A stretch of 64,000 nt of DNA, from NCBI GenBank assembly GCA_037481875.1, contig JBBFKY010000001.1:62001-126000 (forward strand), written 5' to 3'. Shown here piece after piece: positions 34,214 to 43,538 of the stretch (position 1 is its first letter; every line of letters begins with the position of its first letter). Source of the stretch: Desulfosoma sp. (GTDB taxonomy: Bacteria > Desulfobacterota > Syntrophobacteria > Syntrophobacterales > DSM-9756). The position numbers and the translations under genes are program-made. The notes under the pieces are model-generated. The model was not told where the DNA came from, did not search any database, and saw only the letters and a list, made by a program, of their open reading frames with translations.

Positions 34214-36250
34214 TCAACCGATCACGGCCAGGACATCGCCCTTTTGAACGCTATCGCCGTCCTTGTAGTTGATTTTGAGAACGGTTCCCGCCACAGGAGT
34301 GGTGATGGAGTTTTCCATCTTCATGGCTTCCAGAATAAGAACCACGTCCCCTTCCTTGACTGTGTCGCCTTCTTTCTTTTCATAGCGAATAATCATGCCC
34401 GGCATGGGAGCTTCAATGTTGGTGCCGCCCTTGACAGGAGCCGCCGCGGGTTTCGGAGCCGGTGCCGGGGCGGCCGGTTGCGGTGTCGGGGCGGGTGCGG
34501 GTCGAGGCGGAGGTGGAGGCACCATGGGTTGAGGGCCCATCGGTTGCGGTGCCACAGGCTGCACAGGCGCGGATGGGGCCGCCGGTTGAGCCATGGGCGT
34601 AATCTGGGTCACAAGAGGCATTCCGCCCACCTGTTCCACTTCCACTTGGAAGTATTCCCCATCCACGAACACGTTGAAGGTGCACACTCCGGGACCTTTC
34701 GGTGGAGCTTCCTTCTGAGGCTTTTCCACCAACAGGCCTGCCTTCGCCTTTTTCATAAGCTCCTCCTCCGCTTTGACCTGTTCCAATGTTTTGGGCTTGA
34801 CCTCGTCCGGGATGGGTTCCAGGCCGTATTTCCAGCGCAGAAACCTCTTGCCCGTCGTGGGGTACAGGGCGTAGATGAGCACATCGTCAATGTCTTTGGC
34901 CAAGCCTTCCACATCCTTCTTGGCCTTTTCCAGTTCAGGCTCCAACACATCCGCGGGACGCACCGTGATGGGTGTTTCCCCGCGTGGATAGCCTTTAAGA
35001 GCTTTCTTTTGCACTTCGGGATCGATGGGCACCGGGGTTTTGCCGTAGAGGCCGTAACAGAGGTCTTTCACCTGAGCCGTGATCATCTTGTAACGTTCAT
35101 CCTTGGTGTCGAACAGCACGTTGTTAACCGTCTGAATTCCCACAATCTGGCTCGTCGGTGTCACCAAGGGTACCTGGCCCAATTCACGCCTTACAATGGG
35201 CAACTGCCTAAACACGTCGTCCAGTTTGTCCAGAGCATCCATTTCCCGCAGTTGGTTCACCAGGTTGGACAACATGCCGCCCGGAGTTTGATGCAGCAAC
35301 ACATTGATGTCGATGATGGACATGCGATCATCCAGCAGATGCCGATACTTGGGAGAAATCTTTTCCATGTATTCGCTGCACTTGGCCAGAAGCTTGAGAT
35401 CCATGCCCGTGTCGCGGTTGGTGCCTTTCAGGGCCACGACCAAAGGTTCCACGGCCGGATGCGAGGTGCGGTAGGCCCACGGGGACAAACAGGTGTCCAC
35501 GATGTCCACGCCCGCTTCGATGGCCTTCAGCAGGGACATATCCGCCATGCCCGACGTGAAATGGCTATGGAGATGAATGGGAACTTTCACGTTTTCCTTG
35601 AGGGTCTTGATGAGAATGTACGCGTCATAAGGAGCGATGAGGCCGGCCATGTCCTTGATACAAATGGTGTCGGCGCCCATGTCTTCCAATTGCTTCGCCT
35701 TGGAAACATAGTATTCCAGGTTGTACACTTCACCGCCCATACGGGATTCGGTGAGCGAATAACAGATGGCGCCCTGAAAATGTTTGCCGTGCTTTTTGAT
35801 GACCTTGACGGCCGTGTCGAAGTTACGAAAATCGTTCAGAGCATCAAAGACTCGAAAAATATCCATGCCGTTTTCACAGGCTCTTTCCACAAAGGCTTCC
35901 GCCACATCGTCGGGATAATTGCGGTAGCCCACCAGGTTCTGGCCGCGCAGCAACATGGAAAAAGGCGTGTTTTTAATATACTTTTTCAGAGTGCGAATGC
36001 GTTCCCAAGGGTCTTCACCCAAAAAACGGTGCATGGTGTCAAAAGTGGCTCCACCCCACACTTCCATGGAATAGAAGCCCACTTTATCCATATCTTCGGC
36101 GATGGGAAGAAAATCTTCCGTACGGCCTCGAGTGGCGAACAGAGACTGGTGTCCGTCTCGAAAGGTCAGATCCTGTATCTTTACGGGGTTCGTCACGGGA
36201 ATGGGTTCATCCACGAGTCCGGCTGTCAACACGCCATGCTGTTCCGCCAT
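34214..36250 (-). CDS. Biotin-dependent pyruvate/oxaloacetate carboxyltransferase (PycB/OadA-type)
   Basis: The 678-residue protein has a DRE-TIM-type carboxyltransferase domain (about 22-300; QDLTFRDGHQSLFATR, GGATFDTMHRFL, CIKDMAGLIAP, HLHSHFTSGMA with metal-binding His). It continues with a PYC/OADA conserved domain (about 300-480; LLHQTPGGMLSNL), a Pro/Ala-rich flexible linker (about 560-610) and a C-terminal biotinyl domain with Lys644 in EAMKMENS. This is the layout of pyruvate carboxylase subunit B, oxaloacetate decarboxylase alpha, and fused 5S-1.3S transcarboxylase; the sequence alone does not decide. The neighbouring mdh and small OadG-like gene point to oxaloacetate chemistry linked to the methylmalonyl pathway. 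AAAGGAG precedes the ATG. Confidence 0.93.
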   Translation of the reverse strand: MAEQHGVLTAGLVDEPIPVTNPVKIQDLTFRDGHQSLFATRGRTEDFLPIAEDMDKVGFYSMEVWGGATFDTMHRFLGEDPWERIRTLKKYIKNTPFSMLLRGQNLVGYRNYPDDVAEAFVERACENGMDIFRVFDALNDFRNFDTAVKVIKKHGKHFQGAICYSLTESRMGGEVYNLEYYVSKAKQLEDMGADTICIKDMAGLIAPYDAYILIKTLKENVKVPIHLHSHFTSGMADMSLLKAIEAGVDIVDTCLSPWAYRTSHPAVEPLVVALKGTNRDTGMDLKLLAKCSEYMEKISPKYRHLLDDRMSIIDINVLLHQTPGGMLSNLVNQLREMDALDKLDDVFRQLPIVRRELGQVPLVTPTSQIVGIQTVNNVLFDTKDERYKMITAQVKDLCYGLYGKTPVPIDPEVQKKALKGYPRGETPITVRPADVLEPELEKAKKDVEGLAKDIDDVLIYALYPTTGKRFLRWKYGLEPIPDEVKPKTLEQVKAEEELMKKAKAGLLVEKPQKEAPPKGPGVCTFNVFVDGEYFQVEVEQVGGMPLVTQITPMAQPAAPSAPVQPVAPQPMGPQPMVPPPPPRPAPAPTPQPAAPAPAPKPAAAPVKGGTNIEAPMPGMIIRYEKKEGDTVKEGDVVLILEAMKMENSITTPVAGTVLKINYKDGDSVQKGDVLAVIG

Positions 36251-36296
36251 TGTGTGTCTCCTTTTGATGTGGGAAGGGATCGAGAGAGGACAGCCA

Positions 36297-36506
36297 TTAT
36301 CGAGCGAGGCGCATCTGCCACAGACGCCTCATTTCCATCATGGATTGGCGACCCGAAAGCACCCAAGCACTGAACGGCGCGGCGGGTTTTGCAGGTTCCG
36401 GTGCGCGCATTGCCGGGGCTTGCGCGGCGGTCTGCGCCGCTTGGGCCTGCATATAAAACGCGACAGCCGCCGTGATGGCGGCAACGATTTTAGGCTCCAC
36501 CTTCAT
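36297..36506 (-). CDS. Small OadG-like membrane-associated protein
   Basis: A 69-residue product from ATG 36506 (GAAGGAG upstream). MKVEPKIVAAITAAVAFYMQ resembles the Ile-Ala-Ala-Ile-x-Ala-Ala-Val-x-x-Tyr segment found in gamma subunits of sodium-pumping decarboxylases and in small accessory proteins of biotin carboxylases. An Ala/Gln/Pro-rich linker and a C-terminal SAWVLSGRQSMMEMRRLWQ follow, as in such accessory proteins. It lies 46 nt upstream of the carboxyltransferase gene. I infer an assembly or scaffold role for the biotin enzyme; no full membrane pump (beta subunit) is in the window. Confidence 0.6.
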   Translation of the reverse strand: MKVEPKIVAAITAAVAFYMQAQAAQTAAQAPAMRAPEPAKPAAPFSAWVLSGRQSMMEMRRLWQMRLAR

Positions 36507-36617
36507 GAGCACTCCTTCGTCGCGGCTTAGGCCGCTGTGACGGCCGGTTCCTTGTATGCAAGCCGGCGGTTCGCCGATGGCCACGCCACTGCGCCGGCTC
36601 CCTACAAATGCTGTTCC

Positions 36618-37172
36618 TTACAGCCCCAATTCCGAGGCCATGCCCGCCATGGCCTTAAGGCTCAAGGCAATGAAGTCATCCAGGGGCACATCAATCTTTT
36701 CGCATAACCGAATGTGATCCCGATTGACGGATCTGGCAAAATCCTTGCTCTTCATCCGTTTCTTGACGGACTTCACTTCCACGGCGGCGATCTTCTTTTC
36801 AGGATGCACCAGAGCCGCAGCCACCAGAAGCCCCGTGATGGTTTCCGCACAGGTGAGAGCGTAATCCAGGCGGGTGATTCTCTCGAGACCCAAGGCTTCG
36901 GCATTGTGACGCACGATCGCGTCCTTGACGGCCTGAGAAAGATCCGTGCCGTCCAACAGTTCCAATGTTTTCTTGCCGTGTTCGGCAGGGGTGTCTTTGG
37001 TGAGTTCGTAGTCCAGATCGTGCAAAAGTCCGGCAATGGCCCAGGATTCTTCGTCTTCTTGAAATCGCCGGGCCATTTCCCGCATGATCGCCTGGGTTGC
37101 CAGACAATGCTTCTTGAGGGTGTCTGTATGGATGTGTTTGTCGAGGATTTCTAGGGCATCTTCGTAGGTCAT
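36618..37172 (-). CDS. HD-domain phosphohydrolase family protein
   Basis: A 184-residue cytoplasmic protein. HCLATQAIMREMA (about 22-34) and GLLHDLDYE (about 49-57) give the His...His-Asp metal site of the HD superfamily, followed by AEHGKKTLELL and later ALTCAETITGLLVAAALVHPEK with the final Asp/Glu position altered. The C-terminal part (KKRMKSKDFARSVNRDHIRLCEKIDVPLDDFIALSLKAM) is typical of the small HDIG proteins found singly in anaerobes. Substrate unknown; nucleotides are likely. The ribosome site before ATG 37172 is weak. Confidence 0.82.
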   Translation of the reverse strand: MTYEDALEILDKHIHTDTLKKHCLATQAIMREMARRFQEDEESWAIAGLLHDLDYELTKDTPAEHGKKTLELLDGTDLSQAVKDAIVRHNAEALGLERITRLDYALTCAETITGLLVAAALVHPEKKIAAVEVKSVKKRMKSKDFARSVNRDHIRLCEKIDVPLDDFIALSLKAMAGMASELGL

Positions 37173-37197
37173 GAGTTTGTTCGAGACCCTCCCCGAG

Positions 37198-37527
37198 TTA
37201 GGCTGCCCGGCGTGTTTTTTTCTTGAGGTTGCTGATACGGCGACGGAATGCGTCCGCCAACTTGGTGTTTCCCGCTTCCTTGGCTTCGTCGCGTTTTCGA
37301 CGCAGTTCTCGAATCTTGACCTTTAAGGCTCGCACATCCACCGCCTTCTGTTTGGTGCTTTCATCCGCAATGCCCTTGGCTTGCTTGATGGCGGCGATGA
37401 GTTCCGCCTTGTTCATGGCGTGAACCCCTACGATGCCTTCCAGCTTAAGGGCCAACTCACGCAATTCCTTGGCGGTCATTTTGTCTAAAGGTTTTTCCTT
37501 GACCTGCTTTTCCTTCTTCTTACCCAT
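37198..37527 (-). CDS. Small basic protein with Rho-N/SAP-like motif
   Basis: A 109-residue, Lys/Arg-rich protein. Residues 14-48 ([36 protein letters not shown]) form the helix-extended loop-helix of the Rho N-terminal/SAP class that binds nucleic acid ends. The C-terminal half ([23 protein letters not shown], then [17 protein letters not shown]) is a basic coiled coil. The ATG 37527 overlaps the slipin stop by 8 bp. The nucleic-acid role is inferred from the fold and charge; partner unknown. Confidence 0.7.
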   Translation of the reverse strand: MGKKKEKQVKEKPLDKMTAKELRELALKLEGIVGVHAMNKAELIAAIKQAKGIADESTKQKAVDVRALKVKIRELRRKRDEAKEAGNTKLADAFRRRISNLKKKTRRAA

Positions 37528-38308
37528 TGTCCGACTCCTTCTTCGCTTTCGCCGTCGTCACACCCACATCCGAAAGAAAAGGCCTAATGAGATCAATCGG
37601 CACCGGAAAGATGGTGGTGGAATTGTTTTCCGAGGCAATCTCCCTTAAGGTCTGCAAATACCGAAGCTGCATGGCCATGGGATTTTCCTGGATGATCTGC
37701 GCTGCTTCGCGGAGTCGATCGGCGGCCTGGAATTCTCCTTCCGCATGGATCACCTTGGCTCGCCTTTCCCGTTCCGCTTCCGCCTGACGCGCCATGGCCC
37801 GCTGCATTTCCTGCGGTAAATCGATATGTTTCAGTTCCACAACCGTGATCTTGATACCCCAGGGGTCCGTGTGGCGATCCAAAATGTCCTGAAGATGCGC
37901 GTTGATCTTTTCCCGTTCCGCCAACAATTCGTCCAGTTCCGCCTGCCCGCAGACACTGCGCAGCGTGGTTTGGGCAAGCTGACTTGTGGCGTAAAGATAA
38001 TTTTCCACGCTGATCACAGCTTTCACCGGATCCACCACGCGAAAGTAAATGACCGCATTGACTTTGACGGACACATTATCCCGCGTAATCACATCCTGTG
38101 GAGGCACATCCGCCGCCACGAGACGTAAACTTACCTTTTGCATTCGATCAATGAGGGGAATTAGAATAATGAGGCCCGGACCTTTAGCCGCTATCACACG
38201 CCCCAAACGAAACACCACACCCCGTTCGTACTCATTGAGCACGCGAATGGCGTTGGCCAGAAACAACACCACCAGGACGACAACCGTCGCCAGGCCGTAA
38301 AGGGACAT
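37520..38308 (-). CDS. Slipin (stomatin/SPFH family) membrane protein
   Basis: A 262-residue band-7 protein. One N-terminal membrane helix (about 3-24), then [18 protein letters not shown] and [20 protein letters not shown] start the SPFH domain. [32 protein letters not shown] and [21 protein letters not shown] follow. The C-terminal coiled coil ([25 protein letters not shown]) drives oligomerisation. AGGTTTTT precedes ATG 38308. Slipins are typically paired with NfeD proteases, and the NfeD gene lies 53 nt upstream on the same strand, so the two probably act together in membrane microdomain quality control. Confidence 0.95.
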   Translation of the reverse strand: MSLYGLATVVVLVVLFLANAIRVLNEYERGVVFRLGRVIAAKGPGLIILIPLIDRMQKVSLRLVAADVPPQDVITRDNVSVKVNAVIYFRVVDPVKAVISVENYLYATSQLAQTTLRSVCGQAELDELLAEREKINAHLQDILDRHTDPWGIKITVVELKHIDLPQEMQRAMARQAEAERERRAKVIHAEGEFQAADRLREAAQIIQENPMAMQLRYLQTLREIASENNSTTIFPVPIDLIRPFLSDVGVTTAKAKKESDNG

Positions 38309-38361
38309 AAAAACCTCCGATATTTCAAGGAAAATCAAATCCATTTCTGAGGCAACGCCCC

Positions 38362-39711
38362 CTATTTATCATTGATTCTGGTGACGTGCAACTTCAAATT
38401 CCGAACGGAAACCACACGCACGCGGGCTCCTTCCGGAACAGGCTGATCGCTTTCGGCGTTCCAGAGTTCCCCTTCCACGAAAACCTTTCCTTCTGGATTC
38501 AAGGCCTGGGTCACCGTGCCTTCAGCCCCGATGAGGGCTTCGACACCTACCTGAGGCCGTCGCATTTGGGCTCGAAAAGCCAAGGCGGCCACGGCGGCGA
38601 AGAAGGCCGACACCGTGAGCACCGTCGGTATAAAAACGGACATGGCCACTCGAAACGGTTGTCCCGGCACGTGAAAGAGCATGAGGGATCCCAAGATCAG
38701 GGATAGGGTTCCGGCTAGGCTGAGCATGCCGTAACTGGCTACTTTGATTTCCAGGATGAAAAAGATCACAGCCAGAACAATCAAAATGAAGCCTGCATAA
38801 TTAACGGGTATGGTCTGCATGGCGTAGAAAGCCAGCACCAGACTGATGGCTCCAATGACACCGGGAAGAATCACACCGGGTTGGGACAGTTCGAAGTACA
38901 GGCCGGCCAGACCGATCATGAGCAAAATGTAAGCGATGTTGGGGTTACTGATGGCTCGAAGCACCTTGTGGCGCCATCCGGGTTCGATGGGCACGATCTC
39001 TTTGCCGTGCGTATGCAATGTGCGTTGGTATCCTTTGCGCTGCACCTGCCAGCCGTCCAGTTGCTTGACAAGATCCGGAATATCCTGAGCCACCAGATCG
39101 ATGACATTTTTAGCAAAAGCTTCTTCCGCCGTAGCGGATACACTCTTTCGCACGGCTTCTTCAAGCCACTGCGCGTTTCGACCCCGTTCTTCAGCGATAC
39201 TTTTCACGAAAGCCACCAGGTCGTTGACGACCTTTTCATTCATGGTTTCCGGAACATCCCCTCCCGTGGCCGTGACCGGATGCGCCGCGCCGATGTTGGT
39301 TCCCGGAGCCATGGCCGCCACATCCGCCGCCGCCGTGATAAAGACACCCGCCGACGCAGCCTGAGCCCCTCTCGGCGACACATAGACCACCACAGGAATC
39401 TTGGCGTTCATCATGGCTTTGACGATCCCTCGCATGGCGCTGACCAAACCGCCGGGGGTGTCCAGTTCCACGATAAGGCACTCGGCGCTTGCCTCTTCAG
39501 CCGTCTCAATGGCATGTTCAATGAAATCTTGAAGCCCTGGGTTAATGGTATCGTGCACGTGAATGATGTAGATGGGACGTTTGTCTTCGGCGGCCTGTGC
39601 GGAACATGGGACGAACCGCATGGTCCAGAGCAGCAACGCTAGGCACACCATGCCGAGGGGTGCGAGCCATCCGATGCGGTGCCTTTTCATGAAGCGGGAA
39701 AACTTGGGCAT
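38362..39711 (-). CDS. NfeD-family membrane-bound serine protease (STOPP type)
   Basis: The 449-residue protein starts at ATG 39711 (AGGAGGG). Signal-anchor at about 13-40, then a ClpP/crotonase-like protease domain ([43 protein letters not shown]) with nucleophile Ser120 in AASAGVFI, and [20 protein letters not shown]. Four to five membrane helices (about 235-360) precede the NfeD OB-fold domain at the C-terminus ([30 protein letters not shown]). Archaeal members cleave stomatin tails; the slipin encoded next is the likely substrate or partner. Confidence 0.93.
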   Translation of the reverse strand: MPKFSRFMKRHRIGWLAPLGMVCLALLLWTMRFVPCSAQAAEDKRPIYIIHVHDTINPGLQDFIEHAIETAEEASAECLIVELDTPGGLVSAMRGIVKAMMNAKIPVVVYVSPRGAQAASAGVFITAAADVAAMAPGTNIGAAHPVTATGGDVPETMNEKVVNDLVAFVKSIAEERGRNAQWLEEAVRKSVSATAEEAFAKNVIDLVAQDIPDLVKQLDGWQVQRKGYQRTLHTHGKEIVPIEPGWRHKVLRAISNPNIAYILLMIGLAGLYFELSQPGVILPGVIGAISLVLAFYAMQTIPVNYAGFILIVLAVIFFILEIKVASYGMLSLAGTLSLILGSLMLFHVPGQPFRVAMSVFIPTVLTVSAFFAAVAALAFRAQMRRPQVGVEALIGAEGTVTQALNPEGKVFVEGELWNAESDQPVPEGARVRVVSVRNLKLHVTRINDK

Positions 39712-39746
39712 GGAAGCCCTCCTGTGCATCGATATCATGGGTTTCC

Positions 39747-40664
39747 CTAGGTTCTTTCTGTTTGAAGCAGTTCCATCACACCTTGAAGATCCTTCCAGGT
39801 GTCCGCTTTTTTCGATGCGTTACGCAAAAGATAAGCGGGGTGATAAGTGGCGATGAGCGGAATCCCTCGCCACAGGTGAATCTTACGCCGAAGATTTGAA
39901 ATGAAGGCCGTGCTTCCCAGCAGTGTCTGACTGGCACATGCTCCCAAGGTACAAATAACCTGAGGTCGAATGGCTTCCAACTGCCGAATGAGAAAAGGAA
40001 CACACTGGCGGATTTCTTCGGCCAAAGGGACACGGTTTCCCGGAGGACGGCACTTGACCACGTTACAGATGTAGACCTCTTGACGACGCAACCCCATGGC
40101 ATGAATCATCTTGTTCAGCAACTGTCCTGCCTGACCGACGAAAGGTCTTCCCTGTTGATCCTCATCGGCTCCGGGACCTTCTCCGACAAAAACCAATCGT
40201 GCCGCCGCATCGCCTTCTCCGAAAACGATATGGGTGCGCCCTCGATGCAAAGGGCACCGGCGGCAATCCCCAAGGTCCGAGCGAATTTCTTCCAAAAGAC
40301 GCCTTTTGGCTTCACGTTCCGCTTCGGGCAACGCCTCGTCGCTTGGCCGGGGACTTAGGCCCTTGTGTGAAAACGTTTGATTCCCTGGGAGCGCAAGTGT
40401 CCCGCCCGCATCATGCCCAGGCCGGAGGCTCGAGCTCCCAGGAAAACCGCCGCCTTTCATCGTTGTCAGACAGGGTCCTTGCAAAGCCGTAGGTTTCTCT
40501 TGACGGTCTTCCACGGTTTTTTCTTGGTCCTGCAGGATGGTGGTGTTTTCCTGTTGTGGCGCCGTGGAAGGAGTGGTAACGGGCAAAAGGACTTCACGCA
40601 ACCCCCAGAGCCTCAGGCTGGAAAGTGTCGCTTGAAGGCTTCGTCGTTCCTGGTCGTGATCCAA
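39747..40664 (-). CDS. Family 4 uracil-DNA glycosylase
   Basis: A 305-residue Fe-S uracil-DNA glycosylase. Cys134 and Cys137 (CRRCPLHRGR), with Cys221 and Cys238, fit the 4Fe-4S ligand spacing of family 4. VFVGEGPGADEDQQGRPFVGQAG is the uracil-recognition motif and TYHPAYLLR carries the catalytic His loop. The most likely start is a TTG at 40664, placed 6 nt after AAAAGGAG; the upstream ATG 40706 has no ribosome site. Residues 1-120 are a low-complexity, Gln/Thr-rich extension of a kind common in delta-proteobacterial homologues. It lies 35 nt downstream... on the same strand, upstream of the NfeD gene, and repairs deaminated cytosine. Confidence 0.92.
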   Translation of the reverse strand: MDHDQERRSLQATLSSLRLWGLREVLLPVTTPSTAPQQENTTILQDQEKTVEDRQEKPTALQGPCLTTMKGGGFPGSSSLRPGHDAGGTLALPGNQTFSHKGLSPRPSDEALPEAEREAKRRLLEEIRSDLGDCRRCPLHRGRTHIVFGEGDAAARLVFVGEGPGADEDQQGRPFVGQAGQLLNKMIHAMGLRRQEVYICNVVKCRPPGNRVPLAEEIRQCVPFLIRQLEAIRPQVICTLGACASQTLLGSTAFISNLRRKIHLWRGIPLIATYHPAYLLRNASKKADTWKDLQGVMELLQTERT

Positions 40665-41048
40665 TGGTTTCTCCTTTTGCGACGTTGCGGATGCATCTGG
40701 AAACATATCAGGACACGTCCTTTAAAGTATAGACGTGTTTTCACCTCTTTGAAGGGGCGGGATTCATGGGCGTGCGTCGGTTTCGAACACGCCGGAATAT
40801 TCTCTTGCGGTAAAAATGGTCCGGATAGCATGAAGAACTTGGGTTCTCCGCTAGCCATGGTGCCCAGGGGCGGACACGTCGGTCCGCCCCTCCAGATTCT
40901 TGGTGAAGGGCGCGGTGCATGATGTGCCCCTTTGGGGCTTTGCGGGGTGCGAGGCGGCCCCGTGGCTGCATGACGACAGGGTGTAGGGATTCTGGGCGGA
41001 CACGTTGGTCCGCCCCAACAGATTGTTGGTCGATGTGTGCGGGGTGTT
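40665..41048. repeat. Intergenic region with two GGGCGGACA palindromes
   Basis: AGGGGCGGAC (40866-40875) pairs with GTCCGCCCCT (40882-40891), and GGGCGGAC (40994-41001) pairs with GTCCGCCC (41008-41015). Both belong to the family clustered at 3842-4110, and each is followed by a similar CAGATTCTTGG/CAGATTGTTGG sequence. They lie between coaBC and the glycosylase gene, both on the minus strand. No coding frame is credible here. Confidence 0.75.
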
Positions 41049-42260
41049 TTACGACAGCCACAGGGTTTCGATGCGGTCCAGAATGCGCCGTGCGGTTTCT
41101 TCCTTGGACAAACAGGGCAGCTCTTCCACTCCCCCGGTACGATCCAGGATTTTGACCACGTTGGTGTCGGTTCGAAAGCCTGCGCCGGGTTGTGTCAGAT
41201 CATTGGCCACGATAAGGTCCAGGTTCTTTCTCTGAAGTTTTTCCGTGGCGTTTCGAATCAGCTGTTCCGTTTCGGCCGCGAACCCCACGAGGATTTGACC
41301 GGCTTTTTTTTCTTTGCCAAGGCTTGCCAAAATATCCGGGTTGCGCACCAGTCGAATCACCAAGTCCTTCTCATCTTTCTTGATCTTTTGTAGGGCGGTT
41401 TCTTCCGGTCTGTAGTCGCTGACGGCGGCGGCCATGATGACCAGATGAGCGTCCTGAGCCAAGGCTCGTACAGCCCCATCCATTTCTCGAGCCGTGGTGA
41501 TTCGATGCGTGGGGACCCCGGGGGGATCGGGCAGGGAGGTGGGTCCGGTGACCAGGTCCACATGGGCGCCGCGTCGGGCTGCTTCCAAGGCCAGAGCAAA
41601 GCCCATTTTGCCTGAGGATGGATTGGTGATGAAGCGTACCGGATCAAAAGGTTCCCAGGTGGGTCCGGCAGTGACAAGAACCCTCTTGCCTTTGAGGGTC
41701 TGGGGGGTGAGAGCCCGGCATGTAGTTTCCAAAATGATGGAAAGATCCGCCAAACGTCCTGGACCTTCCTCACCGCAGGCCAAAGCCCCGGATTCCGGCT
41801 CCACAACCCAGACACCACGGCGCCGCAAGACGGCTAGGTTGTCTTGGGTGGCCGGATGAGTGTACATCTTGTGATTCATGGCGGGGCAGACGATCACGGG
41901 GGCTTCCGTGGCCAAGAGCACGGTGGTGAGGTAATCATCTGCGATGCCGCAGGCCATCTTAGCCAAGATATTGGCTGTGGCGGGGGCTAGAAGCACCACG
42001 TCTGCGGAGCGCGCTGCATGAATATGGCCGATTTCGGATTCCATGCCCAGGTCAAAGAGGTCTGTGAGAACCGGCCGACCTGAAAGCACCTGCAGGGTCA
42101 AAGGCGTGATAAACTGTTGCGCCGCCCGAGTCATGACCACTTGAACGGCGGCCCCCTCTTTGACCAGAAGGCGTCCCAGCTCCGCAGCCTTGTAGGCCGC
42201 GATGCCGCCCGTGACCCCAAGCAGAACGGTTTTGCCTCGAATTCTTTCCATGGAATTCAT
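41049..42260 (-). CDS. coaBC: Bifunctional phosphopantothenoylcysteine decarboxylase/synthetase
   Basis: A 403-residue coenzyme A biosynthesis enzyme. The N-terminal flavoprotein CoaC half has [18 protein letters not shown], the active His79 region ([25 protein letters not shown]) and PAMN (127-130). The CoaB half begins about 190 ([41 protein letters not shown]) and includes [11 protein letters not shown] and the KIKK-type Lys segment. ATG 42260 overlaps the upstream lipoprotein stop as ATGA. Length equals the family norm. Confidence 0.96.
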   Translation of the reverse strand: MNSMERIRGKTVLLGVTGGIAAYKAAELGRLLVKEGAAVQVVMTRAAQQFITPLTLQVLSGRPVLTDLFDLGMESEIGHIHAARSADVVLLAPATANILAKMACGIADDYLTTVLLATEAPVIVCPAMNHKMYTHPATQDNLAVLRRRGVWVVEPESGALACGEEGPGRLADLSIILETTCRALTPQTLKGKRVLVTAGPTWEPFDPVRFITNPSSGKMGFALALEAARRGAHVDLVTGPTSLPDPPGVPTHRITTAREMDGAVRALAQDAHLVIMAAAVSDYRPEETALQKIKKDEKDLVIRLVRNPDILASLGKEKKAGQILVGFAAETEQLIRNATEKLQRKNLDLIVANDLTQPGAGFRTDTNVVKILDRTGGVEELPCLSKEETARRILDRIETLWLS

Positions 42261-42802
42261 TGAATATTCTTACTTTTGATGGTGGAAGTTTCAGCCGGGG
42301 ACGCATCGCTTGTGGGTTTCATGGTTCCGGATCGATGCTCTGCCATCGTGGGCACCACATAGACTTCCACGTAGGTGTTGTAGGTGCTTTCACGGATATT
42401 GATGATGCAAAACCGGTCCGGTTTTTCAAAAAGCAACACGGACTTTCGGTATCGAACATCGCCGCGGTGCTTCCAGTTTTCTCGAGCCATGGCTACCATG
42501 AAGAAATTGACGACAGAACCGGGTTCCACACGGCCCTTCAGGGTGAGCATGCCTCCTTTGACACCGCCCCCTTGAAAGACGGTGGATTCTTTGGTGACCA
42601 GCGAGAGTTCACTGGGAATAGGAATATCTGGAAAGTCGTAATAGCTGGGTGTGACCGTCGGTGCCGAGGCCGTAGTGGCAGGCGTGGATCCAGGCGTGGG
42701 AGACGAAGATGTCTGAGTGTTGAACCAAGCACAGCCACCCAGAGAAAGAACCAGAACGACGAGTCCCAGGAGTCCCGAAATTTTTCGAGCTTTTCGCTGC
42801 AT
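42257..42802 (-). CDS. Putative lipoprotein encoded upstream of coaBC
   Basis: A 181-residue lipoprotein: signal sequence ending in Ser-Leu-Gly-Gly-Cys (Cys near 24), a Ser/Thr/Pro/Ala-rich tether, and a compact domain (DIPIPSELSLVTKESTVFQ, then KGGMLTLKGRVEPGSVVNFFMVAMARENWKHRG, then SVLLFEKPDRFCIINIRES). The domain is a known unnamed family seen mainly in Desulfobacterota upstream of coaBC. GGAGGCGG precedes the ATG. ATGA overlap couples it to coaBC, but no functional link is apparent. Confidence 0.78.
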   Translation of the reverse strand: MQRKARKISGLLGLVVLVLSLGGCAWFNTQTSSSPTPGSTPATTASAPTVTPSYYDFPDIPIPSELSLVTKESTVFQGGGVKGGMLTLKGRVEPGSVVNFFMVAMARENWKHRGDVRYRKSVLLFEKPDRFCIINIRESTYNTYVEVYVVPTMAEHRSGTMKPTSDASPAETSTIKSKNIQ

Positions 42803-42822
42803 GAACCGCCTCCTTTGATGGA

Positions 42823-43452
42823 TCAGAAGAAAGGATTAAACCGTTTTTCTTGACCCACGGTCGTTTCCGGTCCGTGGCCCGGCAACACCCGTGTGGAATC
42901 GTCCAGAGGAAAGATCTTGCTTTTGACGGACTGAATGAGTTCCGTATAAGAGCCCCCGGGAAAATCGGTACGCCCTATGGACCCAGCAAACAGGGTGTCC
43001 CCCACGAAGAGAATCTTCGCTTCCGGCAGGTGAAAAGCGACATGCCCAGGCGTGTGCCCAGGGGTTTCCAGGACCCTGAGTTGAAGTTTTCCGAAACACA
43101 GCTCTTCACCTTCTTCAAGCCATTCATCCACTTTGCCTCGAGGCGAGCGAGCCGATGCTGTAAAGATAGCCCCCAAACCCACCTTATGGTCCATAAGCAA
43201 AGGTTCATCTTTGGGATGCAAAAAGATAAGGCCGCCCAGCTTTTCCTTCAGGGTCCAAGCGTCCAGCACATGATCGAAATGGCCGTGAGTGTTTAAAACG
43301 GCCGCCAGATTTAATCCAAGCTGCTCCAGACGCCCGATGATTCTCGGCGCGTCGCCTCCGGGGTCGATTACCACAGCTTGCCGGGTTTCTTCATCAGCGA
43401 GCAAGTAGCAGTTAGTTTGCAGCATTCCCACAACAAGTCGTTCCAGGATCAT
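42823..43452 (-). CDS. MBL-fold metallo-hydrolase (glyoxalase II-like)
   Basis: A 209-residue beta-lactamase-fold hydrolase. Metal ligands: NTHGHFDH (54-61), HTPGHVAFHL (about 132), FVGDTLFAGSIGRTDFPGG with the bridging Asp, and the terminal His in LPGHGPETT. The spacing is that of glyoxalase-II-like and persulfide-dioxygenase-like hydrolases of about 205-215 residues. GAGGAGCC precedes the ATG. It lies 20 nt upstream of the lipoprotein gene. Substrate likely a thioester, not provable here. Confidence 0.9.
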   Translation of the reverse strand: MILERLVVGMLQTNCYLLADEETRQAVVIDPGGDAPRIIGRLEQLGLNLAAVLNTHGHFDHVLDAWTLKEKLGGLIFLHPKDEPLLMDHKVGLGAIFTASARSPRGKVDEWLEEGEELCFGKLQLRVLETPGHTPGHVAFHLPEAKILFVGDTLFAGSIGRTDFPGGSYTELIQSVKSKIFPLDDSTRVLPGHGPETTVGQEKRFNPFF

Positions 43453-43538
43453 GAAGGCTCCTCTCCAGGTATCGGGCTGGCGGCGGAAACCAGCGATCCG
43501 GGGTTTTCAACCGGCGAAATGACCTTTCATGGCGGCTT

